Origin: Halorubrum sp. CBA1229
GTDB lineage: Archaea; Halobacteriota; Halobacteria; Halobacteriales; Haloferacaceae
NCBI RefSeq assembly: GCF_003721435.2
Contig: NZ_CP054585.1
Coordinates: 1,984,001 to 2,048,000, forward strand
DNA: 64,000 bases
Direction of reading: 5' to 3'
A model generated the notes under the pieces. That model searched no databases. It had not been told where the DNA came from and was given only the letters and a program-made list of their open reading frames with translations. Position numbers and translations under genes: made by a program. Positions 24,791 to 32,031 of this stretch are shown piece after piece (position 1 is the stretch's first letter; each line of letters begins with the position of its first letter).

Positions 24791-25528
24791 CTACCGCCCG
24801 AACCGCCGCTGACGGTCCTGGAAGTCGAGGACCGCGCGCAGGTAGTCCCGCCGCCTGAAGTCGCGCCAGTTCACGTCGGTGAAGTAGAGCTCGGCGTACA
24901 CCGACTGCCAGATTGCGAAGTCGGAGAGCCGCTCCGCGCCCGTCTTGATGACGAGGTCCGGCTCCTCCGGGAACACGAGCCGGTCGGCGACGTCGGCGGC
25001 GTCGATCGACGCCGGATCGAGTTCCCCGGCGTCGACGTCGCTCGCGATCTCGCGGACTGCGGCCGCGAACTCCGCCTTCCCGCCGAGCCCGACGGTGACC
25101 CTGATGGGCACGTCGTCGTCGGTCCCGGTATTGTCGGTCCCGGTACTGTCGGTCCGGGTGTCGTCGGTCCCGGTATTGTCGGTCCCGGTACTGTCGGTCC
25201 GGGTGTCGTCGGTCCCGGTGTCGGCGTCGCCGTCGGCGCCCGCCCCGATGGCCGCGTCGTCCGGACTCCGCACGACGAACCGGGCGGGCGCGTCCAGCCG
25301 GCGGAGCTCGCGCGTGAGTGTCGGGACCACGGACTCGTCGAGCACCGAGACCGAGACGGTGACGCGCTCGGCGCCGTACTCCAGCGCCCACCCGAGCGCC
25401 TCGGCGAGGGTGTCGAACGCCCCGTCCGCGAGGAGGTCCCGTTCGGTGATGACGATCGCGACGTGCTCCGGCGGGTCTCCCTCGTGCAGTCGGTGGCGGA
25501 CGCCGAGGTACGTGTCGTACAGGCCCAC
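24791..25528 (-). CDS. cis-prenyltransferase (UppS) homologue lacking the catalytic N-terminal motif
   Basis: 245 residues. The C-terminal half has the UPP-synthase landmarks PDLVIKTGAERLSDFAIWQ and SVYAELYFTDVNWRDFRRRD, ending RQRRFGR. The N-terminal HxAxIMDGNGRWA motif carrying the catalytic Asp is replaced by HVAIVITERDLLADGAFDTL. A low-complexity loop (residues about 103-137) of Thr/Gly/Asp pentapeptides replaces part of the middle. Retained C-terminus without the catalytic motif resembles the non-catalytic NgBR/Nus1 subunits of eukaryotic dolichol synthases, so it may partner another UppS. No second uppS is in this window. Confidence 0.8.
   Translation of the reverse strand: MGLYDTYLGVRHRLHEGDPPEHVAIVITERDLLADGAFDTLAEALGWALEYGAERVTVSVSVLDESVVPTLTRELRRLDAPARFVVRSPDDAAIGAGADGDADTGTDDTRTDSTGTDNTGTDDTRTDSTGTDNTGTDDDVPIRVTVGLGGKAEFAAAVREIASDVDAGELDPASIDAADVADRLVFPEEPDLVIKTGAERLSDFAIWQSVYAELYFTDVNWRDFRRRDYLRAVLDFQDRQRRFGR
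25116..25220 (-). repeat. 15-bp minisatellite inside the UppS-like gene
   Basis: Seven 15-bp units (types tcgtcggtcccggta, ttgtcggtcccggta, ctgtcggtccgggtg), forming two 45-bp higher-order copies plus one unit. In frame they encode pentapeptides TGTDD/TGTDN/TRTDS, so length changes keep the reading frame. Confidence 0.9.
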
Positions 25529-25635
25529 GTTCTGTGGTTCTCCCGCGGGGAATAAAACGTCACGTCCGCCGGTGAGGGGGTCACCCCACGCCCGCCGACG
25601 AGGGGTTTAATTCGCCGTCGGCCGTAGCGGAGACG

Positions 25636-26178
25636 ATGGCAGACAGCTACCGCGGGGTGTTCGGCGCGATCCCGTACGCGATCCGGCACACCGAGTCGTG
25701 GACCATGCGCGTGTACGGTGTCGTCGGCGCGCTCACGGCCGGGCTGATCGCGACCGTCGTCACTCTCGCGCTCGTCGTCTGGATGGCGGAGACGACCGAC
25801 GTGCAGGGCGGCACCTTCCTGTTCTCGCGGTCCCTGTACGTGATCGCCGGGTTCGCCGCCGTCGCGCCGCTGCTCGCACCGCTCCTGTTCGTCGCGCGCC
25901 GCCACCGCCGCGGCGACCCGGTGAAGCCGGGGTACGACCGGAAGATGGCGTACGGCGGATTCCTGTTCCTCCTGTCGCTGTACGCCGGTCTGGTGATCTC
26001 CGCACCGGCGGAGCTCCGCGACCCGACCGAATCCGTGGTCGTCAACGCCCTCTACGCCCTCCCGCAGCTCGCCGGCGTCGTCCCGCCCGTCGCCGCCGCG
26101 CTCGTCGTGTTCGCGGTTCACTACCGGCTCCGCGTGACCGGCGGGGCGGTGCCGGACGATCCGGCGACCGACGACTGA
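25636..26178 (+). CDS. four-helix membrane protein, hypothetical
   Basis: 180 residues. Four clear hydrophobic segments (VVGALTAGLIATVVTLALVV; SLYVIAGFAAVAPLLAPLLF; YGGFLFLLSLYAGLVISAPA; GVVPPVAAALVVFAVHYRL) with short polar loops. It resembles an uncharacterised haloarchaeal membrane family. It is divergent from the UppS-like gene and shares a promoter region of about 110 nt containing ggggtttaattcg. Function unknown. Confidence 0.75.
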   Translation: MADSYRGVFGAIPYAIRHTESWTMRVYGVVGALTAGLIATVVTLALVVWMAETTDVQGGTFLFSRSLYVIAGFAAVAPLLAPLLFVARRHRRGDPVKPGYDRKMAYGGFLFLLSLYAGLVISAPAELRDPTESVVVNALYALPQLAGVVPPVAAALVVFAVHYRLRVTGGAVPDDPATDD

Positions 26179-26223
26179 CGCGGCTCGAAACCCCGAAAAG
26201 GGTCCGTCGCCTATCGCGGGGTA

Positions 26224-26754
26224 ATGACCGACGATCCGGCGCGTTCCGACGCGGAGAAGACGGAGGCCGACGACGGTGCCGAAACCGCCGACGGAAAGGA
26301 GAGCACGTTCCTCGTCACGCACGTCGAGAGCGACTCGGCGGTGCTGAAGGACGTCCACGACGGGCAGGTCCACACGCTCAGCACGAATCCGGGGCTCGAG
26401 GTCGACGACGCGGTCGAGGCGACCGTCGCCCCCGACCCCCCGATGGAGGTCACGTACCGGGTGATCGAGGTGGCGGAGCGCCGGCGCCTCTCGATCGAGG
26501 AGAGCGAGGAGCCGCCGACCGTCCACGAGCGCGAGCTCGCGGCCGAGGCCCCGGCGGGGGAGCTCGCCCGCGAGCCCCGCGCCGGCGAGGGCGAGGTCCA
26601 CGTGTTGACGCCGCCCGAAAGCGACACCGCCGAGGCGGTCGCGGACGTAATCGAGGACCGCGAGGCGACGCTGTCGCGGGCCGCCCGGCTGGGCGTGAAT
26701 CGCGTCGAGGTCCGGTCGGAGCCCGGGGTCGTCAGCGTTCGGTACATGCCCTGA
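26224..26754 (+). CDS. DUF5812 family protein
   Basis: 176 residues, acidic. After a disordered N-terminus, it begins STFLVTHVESDSAVLKDVHD, a small beta-barrel-like domain, and ends with a helical segment (ADVIEDREATLSRAARLGVN) plus a short strand. It fits the haloarchaeal DUF5812 family. No catalytic residues are recognised. A TATA-like region near 26205 (cctatcgcg) is weak. Confidence 0.75.
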   Translation: MTDDPARSDAEKTEADDGAETADGKESTFLVTHVESDSAVLKDVHDGQVHTLSTNPGLEVDDAVEATVAPDPPMEVTYRVIEVAERRRLSIEESEEPPTVHERELAAEAPAGELAREPRAGEGEVHVLTPPESDTAEAVADVIEDREATLSRAARLGVNRVEVRSEPGVVSVRYMP

Positions 26755-26790
26755 CGGCGTCGGGACCGCACCGGCGTCCGGCTCCCCGAC

Positions 26791-27141
26791 TCAGTCCCGC
26801 TCCCCGGTCGCGCCCGACGGGCCGGCCGCGCTCTGGACCCGCCAGCCGCCGTCGACGTCGCCGGCTCGCGTCTCGTAGTCGACGGTCGTCTCCCCCGTCA
26901 CGACCGCGGTGTCGACGGCGTCGCCGTCGACCTCGATCCGCTCCACGCGGAACGGCACGTCGAGGCTGTCCCCGCAGCAGCCGACGTCGACGAACTCCTC
27001 GCGGACGTCGTCGACCGCGGCCTCGCCCATCACCCGAGCGAAGTACCCTCGGTAGCGGTCCGTCTCGATCTGGTCGCGTCCCCAATCGCTGAGCCCGTCG
27101 GGATACGAGAGGACGACGCGGTCGGCCTCGGGCGCGTTCAT
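26791..27141 (-). CDS. haloarchaeal hypothetical protein
   Basis: 116 residues, soluble. Contains FVDVGCCGDSLDVPFRVERI and a run of beta strands (DAVDTAVVTGETTVDYETRA); the Cys-Cys pair is notable in a low-cysteine proteome. No known family is recognised. It is divergent from secF. Confidence 0.65.
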   Translation of the reverse strand: MNAPEADRVVLSYPDGLSDWGRDQIETDRYRGYFARVMGEAAVDDVREEFVDVGCCGDSLDVPFRVERIEVDGDAVDTAVVTGETTVDYETRAGDVDGGWRVQSAAGPSGATGERD

Positions 27142-27216
27142 GCGTCTTGGTACCGCGGCTGTCGGCTAGTTCGTTTCGGTGGTCCGCGACGCGTTCGCCG
27201 GAACGCGACGGAGTGA

Positions 27217-27227
27217 GAAGGCTTATT
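27217..27227 (+). promoter_or_regulatory. TATA box of the secFD operon
   Basis: ggcttattcgc lies about 26-36 nt before the secF ATG at 27253, predicting a leaderless transcript. Confidence 0.45.
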
Positions 27228-27252
27228 CGCGCCCGCGCAGGAACCGGTATTT

Positions 27253-28134
27253 ATGGTAGCGATCGAGGTACCGGAGGTCAACTACACCGAGTACTCGAAC
27301 CGGCAGCTCGTGGCGGTCCCGATCGCGGTCCTGGTTCTCGCGCTCGCGATCATCCTCGGCTGGTATCTCGTCACGGGTGCGCCGGCGAACCTCGGACTGG
27401 CGTTCACGGGCGGCGTCGAGCTCCGGGTCGCCGACGACGGTGGTAACGTTGAGGAACGCATCGAAACCGAGTTCGACCGACAGCCCGACTCGATCCGGTC
27501 GATCCCCGCGGACGACGTGTACGTCGTCACCTTCCGCGCGGCCGACGAGAACCCCGAGGGGCTGGCGGAGGAGCTCGGGCAACAGGCGGACGACGCAGGG
27601 CTCACCACGACGGCGATCGATCAGGTGTCGCCGAGCTTCGCCAGCGACACGGCCCGGACCGCGATCTTCGGCGTCGCGCTGGCGTTCCTCGGCATGAGCG
27701 TGCTCGTGTTCGCGATGTTCAGGTCGTTCGTCCCCTCCATCGCCGTGGTCGCCTCGGCGTTCTCCGACCTGGTCATCCCCGTCGCCGTGATGAACCTCCT
27801 CGGGATCCAGATGACGCTGGGGACGATCGCGGCGCTCCTGATGATCATCGGGTACAGCGTCGACTCCGACATCCTGTTGAACAACTCCGTGTTGCGCCGG
27901 ACGGGAGACTTCTACGAGTCGGTGAGCCGCGCGATGCGAACTGGGATCACGATGACGCTCACGTCGATGGCCGCGATGATCGTGATGACCGTCGTCGCGA
28001 CCGTCTTCGGCGTCGACCTCCTCCGGAACATCGGGATCATCCTCGCGGTCGGCCTCTGTGCCGACCTGATGAACACGTACCTGCTGAACGTCTCGCTGCT
28101 CCGCTGGTACAAGTTCGAGGGGGTGAAGCGCTAA
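27253..28134 (+). CDS. secF: protein translocase subunit SecF
   Basis: 293 residues with six membrane helices: one at residues 17-40, a periplasmic domain, then five from about 140. Landmarks are NLGLAFTGGVELRV and LLMIIGYSVDSDILLNNSVL, the latter being the SecF helix-4 motif. With SecD it forms an RND-type proton-driven device that pulls proteins out of the Sec channel. The stop overlaps the secD start (TAATG), so the two subunits are coupled. SecF preceding SecD is the usual archaeal order. Confidence 0.95.
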   Translation: MVAIEVPEVNYTEYSNRQLVAVPIAVLVLALAIILGWYLVTGAPANLGLAFTGGVELRVADDGGNVEERIETEFDRQPDSIRSIPADDVYVVTFRAADENPEGLAEELGQQADDAGLTTTAIDQVSPSFASDTARTAIFGVALAFLGMSVLVFAMFRSFVPSIAVVASAFSDLVIPVAVMNLLGIQMTLGTIAALLMIIGYSVDSDILLNNSVLRRTGDFYESVSRAMRTGITMTLTSMAAMIVMTVVATVFGVDLLRNIGIILAVGLCADLMNTYLLNVSLLRWYKFEGVKR

Positions 28135-29735
28135 TGTTAGAGCCGATCAAGAACAACTGGCGGATCCTGCTCCTCGTCGCCGTCGTGGCCGGCGCGTCGA
28201 TCGCGCTGTTCGCGCCGCAGTTCGCGCCCGAGACCGCCCCCGGCGAGAACCAGAGCGAGGCGAGCCAGGGAGTAACCAACCTCCAGTACGGGCTGGACCT
28301 GGAGGGCGGGACCCGCGTTCGGGCCCCGCTGCAGGGGTACACCGCCACCGGCGTCGACTTCGCCGGCGACGACCCGGCGACGGTCGAACGGGCCGTCGCC
28401 GACGAGCTCGACGACGTGCAGCTCCGCGACGTGGGATCGAGTGTCGGCGAGGACGTGCGGGCGGTCGAGGTCACCGACCCGTCCGTGAGCGAAGACGAGT
28501 TCCGGGCGGCGATGGACGCCTCGGGGTACTCCTACGAGAGCATCCGCCCCGGCGTGACGGCCGAGACCCGCGATCTCACCCAGAGCATCATCGAGGGCAA
28601 GATCAACGAGGCGGGGCTCTCGGGCGGGAGCGTCCAGCAGGTCCAGTCACTCAGCGGCGAATACTTCATGCTCGTCGAGGTGCCCGGCGAGAACCGTAGC
28701 GACGTCGTCTCGCTGCTCCAAGACCGGGGAACGGTCCAGATCGATATCGCGTACCCGAGCGAGAACGGCACCGCCGTCGAGGAGGGCGTGCTCGTCCAGG
28801 ACGACTTCGAGAACATCGGGACGGCGTCGCAGCGGGACCGCGGCACGGGCTCGTACGTCCCGGTGACCGTCAGGAACACGGCCTCCGGCGGCCAGCAGTC
28901 TCCCGCCGAGGGGTTCCAACAGGCCGTCGTCGACCGCGGGTTCCCCTCGGCGTACCAGTCGGACGCGGACCGCTGCGAATACGACCCCGAGACGGGGGAG
29001 ATCGGCAATTCGAACCCGTGTCTCCTCCTCACTGTCGACGGCGAGGTCGTCAACTCCTTCGGGATGGACCCGGGGCTCGCCGACAGCATGGAGAGCGGCT
29101 CGTGGGCCGACACCGCGAACTTCCAGCTGACCACGCCCGAGTTCTCGACGGCCCAGGAGATCTCGGTCAACCTACGCGCCGGCGCGCTGCCGGCGGAGCT
29201 CGACATCAGCGGACAGGGGACCTCCAGCACCATCTCGGCCGCGCAGGGCGAGAACTACAAGAACTACTCGCTGGTGACGGGGATCCTCGCGGTGTTCGCG
29301 GTCGCGGGCATGGTGTTCCTGCGCTATCGCGAGCCCGCGGTGGCGCTGCCGATGATCGTCACGGCGCTCGCGGAGGTGTACGCCCTGCTCGGCTTCGCCG
29401 CGCTGGTGAGCTACCCGATCGAGCTGGCGGTCATCGCCGGCTTCATCGCGGTCGTCGGGACCGGCGTCGACGACTTGGTGATCATCGCCGACGAGGTGAT
29501 GAGCGAGGGCGAGGTGAACTCCCGGAAGGTGTTCAACTCCCGGTTCCGCCGGGCCTTCTGGGTGATCGGCGCCGCCGCGGCGACGACGATCGTCGCGATG
29601 TCGCCGCTGATGGTGCTCTCGCTCGGGGACCTTTCCGGGTTCGCGATCTTCACTATCCTCGGCGTCCTGATCGGCGTCCTCGTCACCCGGCCCGCCTACG
29701 GCGACATCCTGCGCCGGCTGCTGACGATCCGGTGA
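28134..29735 (+). CDS. secD: protein translocase subunit SecD
   Basis: 533 residues. The N-terminal helix (ILLLVAVVAGASIALFAPQ) is followed by LQYGLDLEGGTRVRAPL (the conserved D-x-GG-T motif), a long extracellular P1 region, and five C-terminal helices with PIELAVIAGFIAVVGTGVDD and LVIIADEV, the conserved helix-4 Asp pair used for proton transfer. Overlaps secF by one base. Complete and of normal archaeal length. Confidence 0.95.
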   Translation: MLEPIKNNWRILLLVAVVAGASIALFAPQFAPETAPGENQSEASQGVTNLQYGLDLEGGTRVRAPLQGYTATGVDFAGDDPATVERAVADELDDVQLRDVGSSVGEDVRAVEVTDPSVSEDEFRAAMDASGYSYESIRPGVTAETRDLTQSIIEGKINEAGLSGGSVQQVQSLSGEYFMLVEVPGENRSDVVSLLQDRGTVQIDIAYPSENGTAVEEGVLVQDDFENIGTASQRDRGTGSYVPVTVRNTASGGQQSPAEGFQQAVVDRGFPSAYQSDADRCEYDPETGEIGNSNPCLLLTVDGEVVNSFGMDPGLADSMESGSWADTANFQLTTPEFSTAQEISVNLRAGALPAELDISGQGTSSTISAAQGENYKNYSLVTGILAVFAVAGMVFLRYREPAVALPMIVTALAEVYALLGFAALVSYPIELAVIAGFIAVVGTGVDDLVIIADEVMSEGEVNSRKVFNSRFRRAFWVIGAAAATTIVAMSPLMVLSLGDLSGFAIFTILGVLIGVLVTRPAYGDILRRLLTIR

Positions 29736-29817
29736 GACGGCGCCGGAGCGGCCGTCCGTCTCCCCACCCCGCAGCCCCGGTCGGCTCGCCGCCGCGAACG
29801 AGAAGACGACAAACTAT

Positions 29818-29839
29818 TATTTTAGACGACTCTAATATA
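29818..29839. promoter_or_regulatory. palindromic operator overlapping a TATA box, upstream of GDT1 gene
   Basis: tattttaga-cgac-tctaatata is an inverted repeat with 8 of 9 matching arm positions around a 4-nt spacer. It has the look of a DtxR/MntR/SirR-type metalloregulator site. The right arm supplies a TATA box (taatataa), so bound protein would block transcription of the transporter gene at 29971. The leader would be about 105 nt, longer than usual here. Confidence 0.5.
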
Positions 29840-29970
29840 ACTGTGATCACCGACGACCGCCCAGAGCCGGCCGGCCGGACCGACCCGCGAGCCGAGACGA
29901 CGGCCGCCGGACGGGCGGACGCGTTCGGGCGGTCGGCCTCGATCGGTCAGCGTCGTGACGGAGGGAATGC

Positions 29971-30726
29971 ATGACGGCCTACTTTGAGATCCTCATCGTC
30001 GCGTTCGTGGCCCAGTTGGCCGTGTTGCCGGGCGAGAAGGTGCAGTTCATGATCGCCGCGCTGTCGACGCGGTACGACCCGAGGGTCGTCGTCGCGGCCG
30101 CCGGGTCGGCGTTCGCCGGCTGGACCGCGGTCGAGATCGCCTTCGGGCAGGCGCTGCAGTCGGCGCTGCCGGGGGTCGTCCTCGACGCCGTGACCGCCTC
30201 GCTGTTCTTCGTGTTCGCGTACCTGCTGTACCGGTCGATGCCGGACCGCGAGACGAGGGAGGTCGCGTCCGGCGACGGCGGCGCGGAAGCGACGGCCGCC
30301 GGCGCCGAGGATCCCGACCCGGAGGCCGTCGACGCCGACTACGCCGACCTTGACTCAGTGACGCTCCCCGGCCCGCTCGCCCGGTACGAGGGGTCGTTCG
30401 GCGGCTTCCTTCCCATCTTCGTGCTCATGGCCACCGGCGAGTTCGGCGACAAGACGCAGCTGGTCACGATCGGACTGGCCGTGCAGTACGGGGTGACCTC
30501 CGCCATCTGGGTCGGCGAGATGCTCGCGATCATCCCGATCAGCATCGCGAACGCGTACTTCTTCCACACGTTCGCCCACCGGTTCAACGTGCGGCGCGCG
30601 CACCTGGCGTCCGCGGTGCTGTTCGCCTTTTTCGGCGCAGACACCGTCCTCTCGATCGTCGCCGGCTTCTCCGTCTGGGAGACGTTCATCGGCGCCGTGA
30701 GCGGGGCGGTCTCGACGCTCGTTTAA
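29971..30726 (+). CDS. TMEM165/GDT1 family (UPF0016) cation transporter
   Basis: 251 residues, seven hydrophobic segments in two halves. The second half has the full family motif ATGEFGDKTQLVTIGLAVQY. In the first half the E-x-G-D-K-T motif is changed to LPGEKVQF. A long acidic cytoplasmic loop (residues about 90-125) links the halves. GDT1 proteins carry Mn2+ or Ca2+ in exchange for protons, and the bacterial members export Mn2+. The metalloregulator-like palindrome upstream supports a metal role. The 3' end overlaps the convergent rnhB. Confidence 0.85.
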   Translation: MTAYFEILIVAFVAQLAVLPGEKVQFMIAALSTRYDPRVVVAAAGSAFAGWTAVEIAFGQALQSALPGVVLDAVTASLFFVFAYLLYRSMPDRETREVASGDGGAEATAAGAEDPDPEAVDADYADLDSVTLPGPLARYEGSFGGFLPIFVLMATGEFGDKTQLVTIGLAVQYGVTSAIWVGEMLAIIPISIANAYFFHTFAHRFNVRRAHLASAVLFAFFGADTVLSIVAGFSVWETFIGAVSGAVSTLV

Positions 30727-31466
30727 AACTCGTCCAGTCCCGACTGCTCCGCGGCCGCCAACACGTCGTCGCAGGTCGCCCACGACCGGCGCGCGCAGTC
30801 CGGGACGTCGCCGTTGTCGGCGACGTACGCTCGCAGGAACGACCGCGTCGTCGGGTCGCTCGGGTAGCCGCTCCCGACGCCGTCGTACGCCGGGTAGCGG
30901 TCGTCGAGCGCCGCCATCCGGGCGTCGCGAGCCACCTTGGCGACCACGCTCGCCGCGCCGACGACCGGGTCGTCCTCGTCGGCGCCGTGGAAGGCCTCGA
31001 CGTCGACCGCGGGGAGGTCGTCACCCCCGCTCTCGTCGCCGGGGTCGTGGACCCCGCTCTCGTCGCCGGGGTCGTGGACCCCGCCCTCGACGAACTCGCT
31101 GAGCCGCCGCGCGAACCGCGCCTCGCTGGTGTCGCCGGCGTCGGCGACGACGCGGACCGGCTCGTCGCCGACCCTTTCCCCGCCCTCGGCGAGCGCGGCC
31201 CGCACCGCCCGCGCCTGTCCGCTGACGGTGAGCGTGTTCATATCGGTGTCTGGTCGGTCGATCTCCGCGGGCTCGACGAGCGCGACGCCGACGGCGACGC
31301 CGTCGATCCCGCGGATAGCCTCGTCTATCGCCTCGCGTCGCTCCGGGGCGAGCCGCTTCGAATCGTCGACGTCGGCCGGGAGGCTCGACGGGGCCGCGAG
31401 CACGGCCGCGGCGACCATCGGCCCGAGCACGGGTCCTTTGCCGGCCTCGTCGACGCCGAGGTACAC
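30723..31466 (-). CDS. rnhB: ribonuclease HII
   Basis: 247 residues. The active-site carboxylates are in YLGVDEAGKGPVLGPMVAAA (Asp-Glu), PVRVVADAGDTS and DDPVVGAASVVAKVARDARM, with DDSKRLAPERRE between. It cleaves RNA in RNA-DNA hybrids and at single ribonucleotides. An acidic insert of about 30 residues (residues 130-150) is built from a 27-bp tandem repeat (HDPGDESGV twice) and looks like a recent expansion. It follows rps8e on the same strand by 50 nt. Confidence 0.93.
   Translation of the reverse strand: MYLGVDEAGKGPVLGPMVAAAVLAAPSSLPADVDDSKRLAPERREAIDEAIRGIDGVAVGVALVEPAEIDRPDTDMNTLTVSGQARAVRAALAEGGERVGDEPVRVVADAGDTSEARFARRLSEFVEGGVHDPGDESGVHDPGDESGGDDLPAVDVEAFHGADEDDPVVGAASVVAKVARDARMAALDDRYPAYDGVGSGYPSDPTTRSFLRAYVADNGDVPDCARRSWATCDDVLAAAEQSGLDEF
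31026..31079 (-). repeat. 27-bp tandem duplication inside rnhB
   Basis: Two exact 27-bp copies (31026-31052 and 31053-31079), encoding a nine-residue acidic unit twice. In frame, so the protein is intact. Confidence 0.9.
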
Positions 31467-31516
31467 GCGTCGGTGGTCGTCGGCGAGGGGTAAATACGTT
31501 CAGAAAAGGCGCGGAC

Positions 31517-31888
31517 TTACTCGACGAGGACCGCGTTGACGTGCCCGGACTGGCCGGGGCGCGAGGTGACGCGGGCGCGGCCGGCGGACGTGTCGATGAT
31601 GGCGCCCTTGGTGACGATGTTCCGGCGGGCGTAGTTGACGTTCGAGGGGTTGTCGACGACGTTCTCGATCTCGGCCTCGCTCACGTCGCCGCCGTCGGCG
31701 ACCTGCGCGACGTTCGTCGAGAGCGCGCGGACTTTCTTCTCCGTGCCGCGGGAGTCGATGTACTGGAGTCGCGTCTCGCCGACGGTGGTCTCGGCGGGCT
31801 CGCGGCCGAGCTGGTGGCGCTTCTTGTTCGAGGCGGGCTTGAGTCGGCCGCCCGTCCGCTTACGCGTGGAGCGTCCCTGGTCTTTCAT
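31517..31888 (-). CDS. rps8e: 30S ribosomal protein S8e
   Basis: 123 residues. The N-terminus MKDQGRSTRKRTGGRLKPAS and the later RRNIVTKGAIIDTSAGRARV are characteristic of archaeal S8e. I chose the ATG at 31888, because the upstream in-frame extension is not conserved in character and a TATA-like tcaagtattcg (minus strand, about 31907-31917) lies 25 nt before it. Basic N-terminus contacts 16S rRNA. Confidence 0.95.
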   Translation of the reverse strand: MKDQGRSTRKRTGGRLKPASNKKRHQLGREPAETTVGETRLQYIDSRGTEKKVRALSTNVAQVADGGDVSEAEIENVVDNPSNVNYARRNIVTKGAIIDTSAGRARVTSRPGQSGHVNAVLVE

Positions 31889-32031
31889 ACAGGTACGAAC
31901 AGCCAGCGAATACTTGAAGCGTTCGACTCGCCTCGGCGGCGAGGCGGCGCGTGACGGCCGCGACGGCCCGTCGCGGCGCTGCAATCCGGTCACAGGACCG
32001 GCGCACGCGCCGACGGAACCGGCGCGTGCGG

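Noticed and set aside
29843..29974. A 43-codon GTG frame ending in ATGA at the transporter start
   Set aside because: Its GTG lies before the predicted start of transcription from the TATA box at about 29835, so it would not be translated from that promoter.
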